Assembly: GCA_002774085.1 (NCBI GenBank)
Contig: PEZH01000022.1
Coordinates: forward strand, 1-12,852
Length of the DNA stretch: 12,852 bases
Origin: Candidatus Shapirobacteria bacterium CG09_land_8_20_14_0_10_38_17
Lineage (GTDB): Bacteria; Patescibacteriota; Microgenomatia; 0-14-0-10-38-17
Direction: 5' to 3'
Under the pieces are notes generated by a model that was not told where the DNA came from, did no database searches, and worked only from the letters and a program-made list of their open reading frames with translations. This document shows, one piece after another, positions 6,232 to 12,848 of the stretch. Made by a program: the position numbers and the translations under genes. Each line of letters starts with the position of its first letter. Within the stretch, counting starts at the first letter, position 1.

Positions 6232-7163
6232 TGATTAAGAAAAAATACTTGAATCAGCTTAAACCATTAATTATCTCTCTTCGTCTCCATCAGTGGATCA
6301 AGAACTTGGCTATTTTTGCCGCCATTATTTTTAGTGGTCAACTTTTCAATGCCAATCTTTTTTATTCTACTGTTTTAGGATTCGTCACTCTTTGCCTCCT
6401 TTCTTCCGCCTCATATCTTTTCAATGACATTATCGATGCTCCCTATGACCGTCTTCACCCTATCAAAAAATCCCGCCCCATCGCTTGTGGCAACCTTAAA
6501 ATCAATACTGCTTTCCAATGTGCTTTATTTCTTCTTATCACCAGCCTTATATTAGCCTTTTTTTTAAGTAATAGTTTCTTTGTTATTGTCTTAATCTTTG
6601 CCACCCTTCATCTTGCTTACTCTTTAATCCTAAAAAAACACGCCCTATTCGACATCCTAAGCATTGCTACCTCATTTATCCTTCGTGTTTATTCCGGTGA
6701 AGTTCTAACCGCCTACCATATTCCCATCTGGTTAATGCTTTCCGTCGTTTTTTTGTCACTTTTCGTTGCCAGCGGCAAGAGACTTTCGGAACTTGTTAAA
6801 ATAGGTTCTAAAACCCGCCCCGTTTTAGTTAAATACCAAGAAAAATTATTAGATTTCTATCTCTCTACTTTTGCTAATGCCACTTTGCTTTGCTATTCTC
6901 TTTTTGCTTTCACTGCCCAACCGCCTATTTTCCGAGACAAAATCTTTCAATTTCTTCTCTCCAATTATCCCAAAACCTTAGACAGAAAATGGCTAATGGC
7001 AACAATACCCTTCGTTATATTGGGTATTATGCGTTACGCCCAAATGATTTATTTAAATCAAACAGGAGAACAACCAGAGAAAATCTTGATTTCTGACCGC
7101 CTTCTTCTCCTCACTATTTTAGGTTGGGGGATAACGGTAATTACCTTAGTTTATGTCTCCTGA
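6231..7163 (+). CDS. UbiA-family prenyltransferase, decaprenyl-phosphate phosphoribosyltransferase-like
   Basis: 310 aa with about nine hydrophobic segments. The N-terminal LRLHQWIKNLAIFAAIIFSG (17-36) and the catalytic NDIIDAPYDRLHPIKKSRPI (65-84) match decaprenyl-phosphate 5-phosphoribosyltransferase (DPPR synthase, mycobacterial Rv3806c) more closely than quinone-type UbiA. The Asp-rich motif binds Mg and the pyrophosphate of PRPP. A second conserved stretch, YSLILKKHALFDI (130-142), lies in the next cytoplasmic loop. The family reaction is polyprenyl phosphate plus PRPP to polyprenyl-phosphoryl-5-phosphoribose, the first step to a membrane-linked pentose donor. Its last 11 bases overlap the next gene, a GT-C glycosyltransferase, which strongly suggests donor supply for that enzyme. 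The acceptor lipid and the final sugar are inferred. The gap before the gene (33 bases) holds a hairpin and a possible promoter. Confidence 0.85.
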   Translation: MIKKKYLNQLKPLIISLRLHQWIKNLAIFAAIIFSGQLFNANLFYSTVLGFVTLCLLSSASYLFNDIIDAPYDRLHPIKKSRPIACGNLKINTAFQCALFLLITSLILAFFLSNSFFVIVLIFATLHLAYSLILKKHALFDILSIATSFILRVYSGEVLTAYHIPIWLMLSVVFLSLFVASGKRLSELVKIGSKTRPVLVKYQEKLLDFYLSTFANATLLCYSLFAFTAQPPIFRDKIFQFLLSNYPKTLDRKWLMATIPFVILGIMRYAQMIYLNQTGEQPEKILISDRLLLLTILGWGITVITLVYVS

Positions 7164-8823
7164 AAAAAAACTTCTCTTGCTAATCTTGTTAATAGGAGCT
7201 TTCTTGCGCTTTTTTAATTTAACGTGGGGAGAGGGATATTACTTCCACCCTGATGAAAATAATATCGCCCACAGTGCTTTAAGTCTCTCCTGGCCAAAAT
7301 TAGATCCTCAATTCTATGCTTACGGTCAATTCTCTCCTTATTTAGCTTATTTTAGTGCTCAATTTTATAATCTGTTCTCATTTGTCCATCATCAAAAAAA
7401 TCTCCATTTTTCCGAAGCTGTTTTCTTCCTCCGCTTTTGGTCGGCATTAAGTAGCACCGCCACTATCTATCTAATATACCTAATAGGTAAAAAATTCTTT
7501 CATCCTCGCTTCCCTTTTTCTTTCATTCCTCCTCTTCTAATCGCCTTTACTCCCGGACTAATCCAAGCGGCCCATTTCGGCACTACCGAATCATTGCTAA
7601 TCTTCTTTTTCACCGCCATTATTTATTTTTCTCTTCGCTTTCTAAAAACTAATCAAAAGAAAAATCTATTCATCGTTAGTGTTTTATCAGGACTGGCTGT
7701 CGGTACCAAAATATCGGGGGCTATTTTTCTTACTCCCCCTATCTTAGCGATAATAATACGTTCTATTGTCTCCAGGGGAAAAAATAAATTAATAATTTAT
7801 CAAATTGCCATAATAGTAATCACCACCACTCTTCTCGCTGTTTTATCTTCACCTTATTTAATTCTCAACTATTCTGAATCTTCCCGCATCTTAAAATATG
7901 AAATTGATGTCGCCCGAGGAAAAGTTCCCATCTTTTACACCCGTCAATTCACCGATACCATACCGTATGCTTTTCAAATAAAGAAAATTTTCCCCTATGT
8001 TCTTGGCTGGCCACTGTTCATTTTGGGTGCTATTGGCTTTCTGTTAACAATAATCTCTTTTATCAAAAATCTCTTAACAAAAAACAAATTGGATATTAGC
8101 TACTGGATATTGGATATTAGTTTTTTGGTTTATTTTCTTTACCACGGTCAGCTTTTTGTTAAATGGACACGTTTTATGACTCCTATTTTGCCATTTTTTG
8201 CTCTCTTTGTCACCTATGCTCTTGAGAAAATCTACCATCACCTTATTAAAAAAGTTTCTTCACCCACCATACTCTATACACTATACTTTATACTTCTCCT
8301 TCTCTTCCTTTTCCCCGGAATACTCTTCTTCACCTCTGTTTATGCCAAGCCCGATATTCGCTTATCTGCCTCTCAATGGACTCACCAAAATATCCCTGAA
8401 AACTCCATCATTCTCTCTGAAGCAGGCAATGTCGTCGATTTCCCTATCCCCGATATTCATCAAGAAAAATATTTAAAAGTTACCAACCTTGATTTTTATA
8501 ACTTAGAAAAAGATCCAAAACTACAAAAACAGCTAATCAGTGCTTTAGAACAAACCGATTATATTATCATCCCCAGCCGGCGGATTTTTGCTAACCTCCA
8601 CCCTTCTTGCCAATACCCTCTAACGGCTAAATATTACCAATCGCTTTTCTCAAACCAATTAGGATTTACCCTAATAAAACAGTTCAACCCTTATCCTTGG
8701 GAAATAACCGATGAGAAAGCCGAAGAAACCTGGTCTGTTTTCGATCATCCAGCAATTAGAATTTATCAAAAAAATACGCCTTACTCTTTAGAGAAGTATA
8801 GAGAAATCTTAGAAATACGGTAA
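7153..8823 (+). CDS. GT-C membrane glycosyltransferase (family 39/83-like), first tandem copy
   Basis: 556 aa. About ten or eleven membrane segments lie in residues 6-395, and a soluble C-terminal domain (about 400-556) lies outside. HPDE (32-35), just after the first membrane segment, is the acidic first-loop motif of PMT/ArnT-like enzymes and holds the likely catalytic or metal-binding Asp/Glu. GTKISGAIFL further on is a typical family segment. Such enzymes move a sugar from a polyprenyl-phosphate donor to an outside acceptor. The start overlaps the UbiA-family gene by 11 bases. The first loop and the C-terminal domain resemble the next gene: DIRLSASQW (401-409) and WSVFDHP (527-533) match SRIQASEW and FTVYDHP there. 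Two 7-bp-period repeats lie in its later membrane region. Acceptor unknown; the Thr/Pro-rich proteins upstream are candidates. Confidence 0.8.
   Translation: MSPEKKLLLLILLIGAFLRFFNLTWGEGYYFHPDENNIAHSALSLSWPKLDPQFYAYGQFSPYLAYFSAQFYNLFSFVHHQKNLHFSEAVFFLRFWSALSSTATIYLIYLIGKKFFHPRFPFSFIPPLLIAFTPGLIQAAHFGTTESLLIFFFTAIIYFSLRFLKTNQKKNLFIVSVLSGLAVGTKISGAIFLTPPILAIIIRSIVSRGKNKLIIYQIAIIVITTTLLAVLSSPYLILNYSESSRILKYEIDVARGKVPIFYTRQFTDTIPYAFQIKKIFPYVLGWPLFILGAIGFLLTIISFIKNLLTKNKLDISYWILDISFLVYFLYHGQLFVKWTRFMTPILPFFALFVTYALEKIYHHLIKKVSSPTILYTLYFILLLLFLFPGILFFTSVYAKPDIRLSASQWTHQNIPENSIILSEAGNVVDFPIPDIHQEKYLKVTNLDFYNLEKDPKLQKQLISALEQTDYIIIPSRRIFANLHPSCQYPLTAKYYQSLFSNQLGFTLIKQFNPYPWEITDEKAEETWSVFDHPAIRIYQKNTPYSLEKYREILEIR
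8089..8123 (+). repeat. Degenerate 7-bp tandem repeat in the first GT-C gene (GGATATT type)
   Basis: Heptamers TTGGATA, TTAGCTA, CTGGATA, TTGGATA, TTAGTTT. The 11-mer TTGGATATTAG occurs twice, 21 bases apart. They encode LDISYWILDISF (residues 313-324), so the peptide LDIS is repeated with a 7-residue spacing. The stretch sits between predicted membrane segments. Confidence 0.65.
8270..8297 (+). repeat. Second degenerate 7-bp tandem repeat in the first GT-C gene (TACxxTA type)
   Basis: Heptamers TACTCTA, TACACTA, TACTTTA and TACTTCT follow without a break and code for ILYTLYFIL (residues 373-381) within a membrane segment. It shares the 7-bp period, but not the sequence, with the stretch 150 bases upstream. 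Confidence 0.6.
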
Positions 8824-8884
8824 TAGACAGAGGTATGAGAATAAAATAGAAAAAATTATCATATTAAGACTGCCAAAATTTTTC

Positions 8885-10561
8885 ATGAACAAAAAACATA
8901 ATCTCCTCATTTTTATAACTGTTATCGCCATTCTTTTTCTGGGAGCTTACTTTCGCTTTTACAACCTTGATTGGGATCAAGGAAACCATCTTCACCCTGA
9001 TGAAAGATTCTTAACTATGGTAGGCGATAAAATAAAATGGCCTCAAGATATAAGAGAATATTTCAACACCGGTAACTCACCTCTAAACCCCTATAATCAA
9101 GGTTACAGTTTCTTTGTTTATGGCACATTGCCTCTATTTTTAGTTAAAAAAATAGCTATCGTCCTAAAAAAAGACAGCTATGATCAATTTAACCTTTTGG
9201 GAAGGCAAATTTCGGCTCTTTTCGATCTTGGCACTTTAATTTTGATTGGCTTTATTAGTAAAAAAACAATCAAAAAATATTGGCCTTGGGCGGTTTTTAT
9301 TTATGCTATCAGTGTTTTACCTATTCAGCTATCACACTTCTTCGCCGTTGATACTTTCTTAAACTTCTTTCTAACAGCCACATTTTTATCTCTAATCCTC
9401 TTTTATCAAAAAGACAAAAAATTATTTCTTGTTCTTTCAGGGATGTTATTGGGAATGGCATTAGCCTGTAAAATTACCGCCGCTCTCTTTATCCCCATTG
9501 CTGGCTTGTTCATTATAATGAACAGTATTAAAAAGAAAAATCTGTTGCTTTTCTTTATCTACGGAGTTATCTTTACTATTCCCCTAATTTTATCTTGGCG
9601 AGTTTTTCAGCCTTACGCCTTTATCTCTTTTCTAAAAATTAATCCTCAATTTATCGCCAATTTAAGAGAAAACCAAAAATTAATCAACACCCCTAATTAC
9701 TTTTTCCCTCCCGCCATCCAATGGTTTAAAACAATACCGATCCTATTTCCTATCAGGAACATTATCCTTTGGGGCTTGGGCTTGCCCTTGGGAATAATCG
9801 CCTTCGCGGCTATTATTTTCTTTCCTTTAGGACAAGGAAAAAAACAGCCACCAGACTTTCTCCTTAGAATAAATTGGCTCTGGATAATCTGGCTAATTAT
9901 TATTCAAGGAAGCCAATATAATAAAACTATACGTTATTTTTTAGTAATCTATCCCTCCTTGGCCATTATTACCGGAGGCTTTATTGGTTTTCTTTTGAAA
10001 AAAATTAAAAATAAAAAAATAAAACTTTCAACCGCAATCTTCGTAGTCACTATCTTTTCTATCTGGCCACTTTCCTTTTTAAAAATTTATCTCCATCCCC
10101 ACTCAAGAATTCAAGCATCGGAATGGATTTACAACCACATCCCCCCGGGATCAACCCTCTCTTGTGAACACTGGGATGATTGTCTACCGCTAAACTTAAA
10201 AAATAAAAATACTCTTTCTTATAATTATAAAATAGAAACACTCTATTTATTCGATATAGACAGTGAGGAAAAATGGCAAAAAATTGACCAACATCTTGAA
10301 CAAGTAGACTATCTAATTCTCTCCTCCAACCGCCTCTGGGGTTCCATCCCTAAAATACCAGAAATCTATCCCCAAACAGCAAAATTCTACCAAGACCTTT
10401 TAAACGGCCAGTTAAATTTTCAAAAAGTTGCCGAGATTACTTCCTACCCTTGCTTTCCACCCATAGGCAAATCTCTTTTTTGTATCCCCGACCAATCGGC
10501 TGACGAAGCCTTTACTGTCTATGACCATCCCCAAGTAATTATTTTCAGAAAGGCTCAATAA
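8885..10561 (+). CDS. GT-C membrane glycosyltransferase, second tandem copy
   Basis: 558 aa. First membrane segment about 7-23, then the outer loop NLDWDQGNHLHPDERF (27-42), whose HPDE (37-40) is the putative catalytic acidic motif. LHPDERFLTMV is a signature I associate with GT39-like or DUF2298-like proteins of Chloroflexi and candidate phyla. About ten more hydrophobic segments reach residue 400, with a soluble outer domain at about 407-558 ending FTVYDHPQVIIFRK (543-556). That domain contains CEHWDDC and a later Cys pair, so disulphides are possible. It is paralogous to the preceding gene in first loop, overall length and C-terminal domain. A 61-base, purine-rich gap without clear promoter or Shine-Dalgarno site separates the two. 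Its last 17 bases overlap the end of the opposing gene. Donor is probably a polyprenyl-phosphate sugar; acceptor unknown. Confidence 0.8.
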   Translation: MNKKHNLLIFITVIAILFLGAYFRFYNLDWDQGNHLHPDERFLTMVGDKIKWPQDIREYFNTGNSPLNPYNQGYSFFVYGTLPLFLVKKIAIVLKKDSYDQFNLLGRQISALFDLGTLILIGFISKKTIKKYWPWAVFIYAISVLPIQLSHFFAVDTFLNFFLTATFLSLILFYQKDKKLFLVLSGMLLGMALACKITAALFIPIAGLFIIMNSIKKKNLLLFFIYGVIFTIPLILSWRVFQPYAFISFLKINPQFIANLRENQKLINTPNYFFPPAIQWFKTIPILFPIRNIILWGLGLPLGIIAFAAIIFFPLGQGKKQPPDFLLRINWLWIIWLIIIQGSQYNKTIRYFLVIYPSLAIITGGFIGFLLKKIKNKKIKLSTAIFVVTIFSIWPLSFLKIYLHPHSRIQASEWIYNHIPPGSTLSCEHWDDCLPLNLKNKNTLSYNYKIETLYLFDIDSEEKWQKIDQHLEQVDYLILSSNRLWGSIPKIPEIYPQTAKFYQDLLNGQLNFQKVAEITSYPCFPPIGKSLFCIPDQSADEAFTVYDHPQVIIFRKAQ

Positions 10562-10564
10562 TTA
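10536..10564. other. Inverted repeat across the convergent stop codons
   Basis: TAATTATT (10536-10543) and AATAATTA (10557-10564) form a perfect 8-base, AT-only stem around a 13-base loop. It covers both the minus-strand TGA (10547-10545) and the plus-strand TAA (10559-10561). No U-run follows in either direction, so it is at most a weak terminator or RNA 3'-end structure. Confidence 0.3.
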
Positions 10565-12074
10565 AAAAAGCAAGGTGACCAGAAGGATAAAAAATTTGTT
10601 CTTTTACCCGATAAGAAATTCCTTTTTCTTGCCACTTCTTTTCTTCTTCCACCCTGATAGCAAAAAGCTGGGATAATTGAGGATTAAAATCCGCTAAATT
10701 ACCCACCCGGCAAGAGAAGCATTTCTCCTTCGGATCATAAAACCGCAAGAAAATTTGGGGCGCATTAAAAGAATCAGTCATTAGCAGTTGATCATAATAA
10801 GGGGATACTCTTAAGAAGTATTCAATAATCGGCCGTGATCCATACTGCCAACCCCAATAATCAGCGGAATAAAAAGGATAGTTTTTAAAAGCCATAAGAT
10901 AAACAACTAACGAAAAAATAACCACTAAGTAAATTAACCCCATTGTTAGTTTAAAAACCACTTCTTTTTTTATTCTTGCCCTTAACCAATAAAAGCCCGT
11001 CACTATCCCCATTGCCGAAATAATCTGAAAAGGCACCACGCCAATAATTGATCGCGTCGCCTGGGGACCAGATGTTTGAGTAAAAATTGTTCCTACTGGA
11101 TAAAATAAAAACCAAAAAACAATCATTTCCTTAGCCACTGACCTTTTTTTAAACAAACTCCACCACCCTAAAACCAAAAGAATAATTTGGAAAAAATAAA
11201 GTTCACCTCTGTTAGCAAGAGAATGGCGGGTAATAAACTGGCCAGGGAAACTGGCATCACCCAAGAAAAAAAGAAAGTCTATCGAAAAATGGTCCCAATA
11301 TAATTTAAAAAACTGAAAGGCGGTTTTACTCTCTGCCACTTGATTCCAACGGGAAAAACCGGGACCAAAAAAAGTGTGACTAAAGAGAGGAAAAATCAAA
11401 ACTAAAAGAAAAAGAAAGCTCAATAAAAGTTTTCTTTTATCTTTCCATAATTGCTGACGGGCTAAAAAAGCTAAGCTACCACAAAAAAGAGGAATGAAAA
11501 GGCGGGCCGGAAAATAAGAATAAAGGGCTAAAGCAAAACAAAAAATCGCTTTAAAAAGATCCCTATTCTCTTGTCGATAAATGAGCCAAAAATAAGCCCC
11601 CAGAGTGGTAAAAAAGACAAAAGGCATTAAGCCTTCCAGGGCGGTTCGGCTAAAATGAAGATGCCAGGGAGAAATTGCTAAAAAAAGGGCGGCCCATAAA
11701 CCTAATTTTTTTCCGCCCATCCGACGAGCTAACAAATAAATTGCCAAAACGCCCAAAACACCATAAAAAGCCGAGGTGAGACGAACGGACCCCTCGTTTA
11801 AGCCAAAAAAATAAATAGGAATAATACTTGAATAAATTAAAATTGGATTTTTATATTCTCCAAAGGCACGAAAGAAAAGCGGCCAAGAAGAACCATATTC
11901 ATCTTGGCCGGTCTTTAAAAGAGAATAAGCATTATACCCAATTGAGGCTTCGTCACAAAAAAAACCGGCGGGATTATTATCAATATTAATTACCCGCAAC
12001 AGAAAGGCTAAAAGCAAAATTATCGCTAAAGACAAAAAACTGCTAAAATTTGTTCTTCCTTTAAGCCTTAACAT
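10545..12074 (-). CDS. GT-C membrane glycosyltransferase (PMT_2 / ArnT-like)
   Basis: 509 aa. First membrane segment about 13-28, then NPAGFFCDEASIGYNAYSLL (34-53), where CDE (40-42) carries the acidic first-loop residues of GT39/PMT_2 enzymes; TGQDEYGSSWPLFFRAFGEY follows. A later SPWHLHFSRTALEG segment is typical of the ArnT-like branch. About ten membrane segments reach residue 390, followed by a shorter outer C-terminal domain with a Cys pair (CFSC). It belongs to a different subfamily from the two plus-strand GT-C genes: its loop lacks the HPDE form and its C-terminal domain differs. The start overlaps the HAD gene by 14 bases, so the two are probably co-transcribed and translationally coupled. 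No usable Shine-Dalgarno site precedes it. It is likely to transfer sugar from a polyprenyl-phosphate donor at the outer membrane face. Confidence 0.8.
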   Translation of the reverse strand: MLRLKGRTNFSSFLSLAIILLLAFLLRVINIDNNPAGFFCDEASIGYNAYSLLKTGQDEYGSSWPLFFRAFGEYKNPILIYSSIIPIYFFGLNEGSVRLTSAFYGVLGVLAIYLLARRMGGKKLGLWAALFLAISPWHLHFSRTALEGLMPFVFFTTLGAYFWLIYRQENRDLFKAIFCFALALYSYFPARLFIPLFCGSLAFLARQQLWKDKRKLLLSFLFLLVLIFPLFSHTFFGPGFSRWNQVAESKTAFQFFKLYWDHFSIDFLFFLGDASFPGQFITRHSLANRGELYFFQIILLVLGWWSLFKKRSVAKEMIVFWFLFYPVGTIFTQTSGPQATRSIIGVVPFQIISAMGIVTGFYWLRARIKKEVVFKLTMGLIYLVVIFSLVVYLMAFKNYPFYSADYWGWQYGSRPIIEYFLRVSPYYDQLLMTDSFNAPQIFLRFYDPKEKCFSCRVGNLADFNPQLSQLFAIRVEEEKKWQEKGISYRVKEQIFYPSGHLAFLIIEPF

Positions 12075-12597
12075 CCTTAAAAACAGGGGGTATTAATTGC
12101 TTTGAATTAACTAAATAAATTTTGGCGCTACTAATCTTCTTTTTAAGATAATCTACTATCCTTTTATCGTCCTCAAAAAAATAATCAAGATTTAGCCTTT
12201 CTAGTACTTCTCTCTTAAACAAATGCGGCTGTTTATCATTAAGATTAAGAAAAACTTTTTCAAATACATTATTTAATTTTCTCTTTTCAAGCCAAACCAT
12301 TGTTTCTCTTTTTAAAAAACTGTAGCGACTAGAAACAAGATAAAGCTTACAACCCTGCTTTTTTAAATCTTTAATAAAATTAATATTTTGCCGCAGAGGA
12401 GGGCGAAAAAGGTAAAAATGGGAGAGCTTTCTTATCCGTCTTTCTAACTTTGTTTTAGGATAGCGATAATGAAGCTCATTTTCTTGCTTTCCCCGGGATA
12501 AACGCTCTAACAAGGCTTTTGGAATTAGAAAAGGCTTATCGACAATCACCCCATCTAAATCAAAACCAATCTTAACTATCTTTTTCCCGCTCTTCAT
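12061..12597 (-). CDS. HAD-superfamily hydrolase (probable small phosphatase)
   Basis: 178 aa, soluble. All four HAD motifs are visible: motif I FDLDGVIVD (12-20) with nucleophile D13 and acid/base D15; motif II VSSR with S89; motif III lysine K128; motif IV FEDDKRIV with D143 and D144 for Mg. The insert between motifs I and II (21-82) is helical and very basic, suggesting a small cap. The family dephosphorylates small phosphorylated substrates; NT5C-like nucleotidases and sugar phosphatases share this layout. It is first in a two-gene unit with a GT-C glycosyltransferase (14-base overlap). A role in sugar-phosphate or polyprenyl-sugar metabolism is therefore possible but unproven. The start follows an extended -10 promoter by about 16 leader bases with no Shine-Dalgarno site. 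Confidence 0.8.
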   Translation of the reverse strand: MKSGKKIVKIGFDLDGVIVDKPFLIPKALLERLSRGKQENELHYRYPKTKLERRIRKLSHFYLFRPPLRQNINFIKDLKKQGCKLYLVSSRYSFLKRETMVWLEKRKLNNVFEKVFLNLNDKQPHLFKREVLERLNLDYFFEDDKRIVDYLKKKISSAKIYLVNSKQLIPPVFKDVKA

Positions 12598-12619
12598 TAT
12601 TTTAAATTAAATTTTACTT

Positions 12620-12628
12620 ATTATAACA
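12620..12628 (-). promoter_or_regulatory. Extended -10 promoter for the HAD / GT-C pair
   Basis: On the minus strand the sequence reads TGTTATAAT, a perfect TATAAT with the upstream TG of extended -10 promoters. At 17-bp spacing the -35 position falls in the first REP-like hairpin and is poor (TTTCGG), as is usual for extended -10 sites. Transcription would start near 12613, leaving about 16 AT-rich leader bases before the ATG at 12597. Confidence 0.6.
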
Positions 12629-12635
12629 AATAGCC

Positions 12636-12659
12636 GCCATCCCCGAAATGAATTCGGGG
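12636..12659 (+). repeat. REP-like hairpin, copy 1
   Basis: GCCAT head (12636-12640), then CCCCGAA / TTCGGGG, a 7-bp stem with 5-base loop ATGAA (12641-12659). The 19-base hairpin is identical to copy 2, which lies 52 bases further on. The bases after it (12661-12685) also resemble those following copy 2. Confidence 0.7.
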
Positions 12660-12687
12660 TAAGCTTTGAGGGCTTTGCCGACTTCCC

Positions 12688-12711
12688 GTCATCCCCGAAA
12701 TGAATTCGGGG
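12688..12711 (+). repeat. REP-like hairpin, copy 2
   Basis: GTCAT head (12688-12692), then the same 19-base hairpin as copy 1 (12693-12711). The GTCAT-plus-stem layout is that of REP sequences mobilised by RAYT (TnpA_REP, Y1-type) transposases in many bacteria; no such gene is in this window. Confidence 0.7.
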
Positions 12712-12722
12712 CAGGCTCTGAA

Positions 12723-12737
12723 GTCGCCTATGGCGAC
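12723..12737. repeat. Short perfect hairpin between REP-like copies
   Basis: GTCGCC (12723-12728) and GGCGAC (12732-12737) form a 6-bp GC-rich stem with loop TAT. It follows REP-like copy 2 in the position where copy 1 has the looser sequence GGGCTTTGCCGAC, so it may be part of an extended repeat unit. Confidence 0.5.
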
Positions 12738-12757
12738 CGAAGGATCCTCTTCTCCTT

Positions 12758-12779
12758 GTCATCCTGGCTTGTCCAGGAT
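12758..12779 (+). repeat. REP-like hairpin, copy 3 (diverged)
   Basis: GTCAT head (12758-12762) overlapping a 7-bp stem ATCCTGG / CCAGGAT around the 5-base loop CTTGT (12761-12779). Head, stem length and loop length match copies 1 and 2 while the stem sequence differs by compensating changes. A further imperfect unit, CTTGG-CTTGC-CTAAG (12783-12797), looks like a decayed fourth copy. Confidence 0.6.
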
Positions 12780-12809
12780 CGTCTTGGCTTGCCTAAGGTT
12801 GTATCGTGT

Positions 12810-12848
12810 ATGGGGTTATTATGTTCACTTCGTTCACACCAACCCCAT
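12810..12848. repeat. Inverted repeat at the window end
   Basis: ATGGGGTT (12810-12817) and AACCCCAT (12841-12848) are perfect 8-base inverted repeats with a 23-base loop. The loop contains a direct repeat, GTTCAC at 12823-12828 and 12832-12837. No U-run follows within the window. It could be another mobile-repeat end or an RNA structure of a gene beyond the edge. Confidence 0.5.

Noticed and set aside
6890..7096. 68-codon plus-strand frame inside the UbiA-family gene, and a 92-codon frame at 8198-8476 inside the first GT-C gene
   Set aside because: Alternative frames of clear membrane-enzyme genes, with no motifs or start signals of their own.
8824..8884. Promoter search in the 61-base gap between the GT-C genes
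   Set aside because: TAGACA at 8824-8829 and TATTAA at 8862-8867 exist but not at workable spacing; no pair of boxes is convincing.
10059..10241. 60-codon minus-strand frame opposite the second GT-C gene
   Set aside because: Antisense shadow of the outer domain; no family resemblance.
144..12597. Possible use of the TGA=Gly code of Gracilibacteria/Absconditabacteria
   Set aside because: Four genes end naturally at TGA, two of them at ATGA overlaps, and no gene needs TGA read-through to keep its domain intact.
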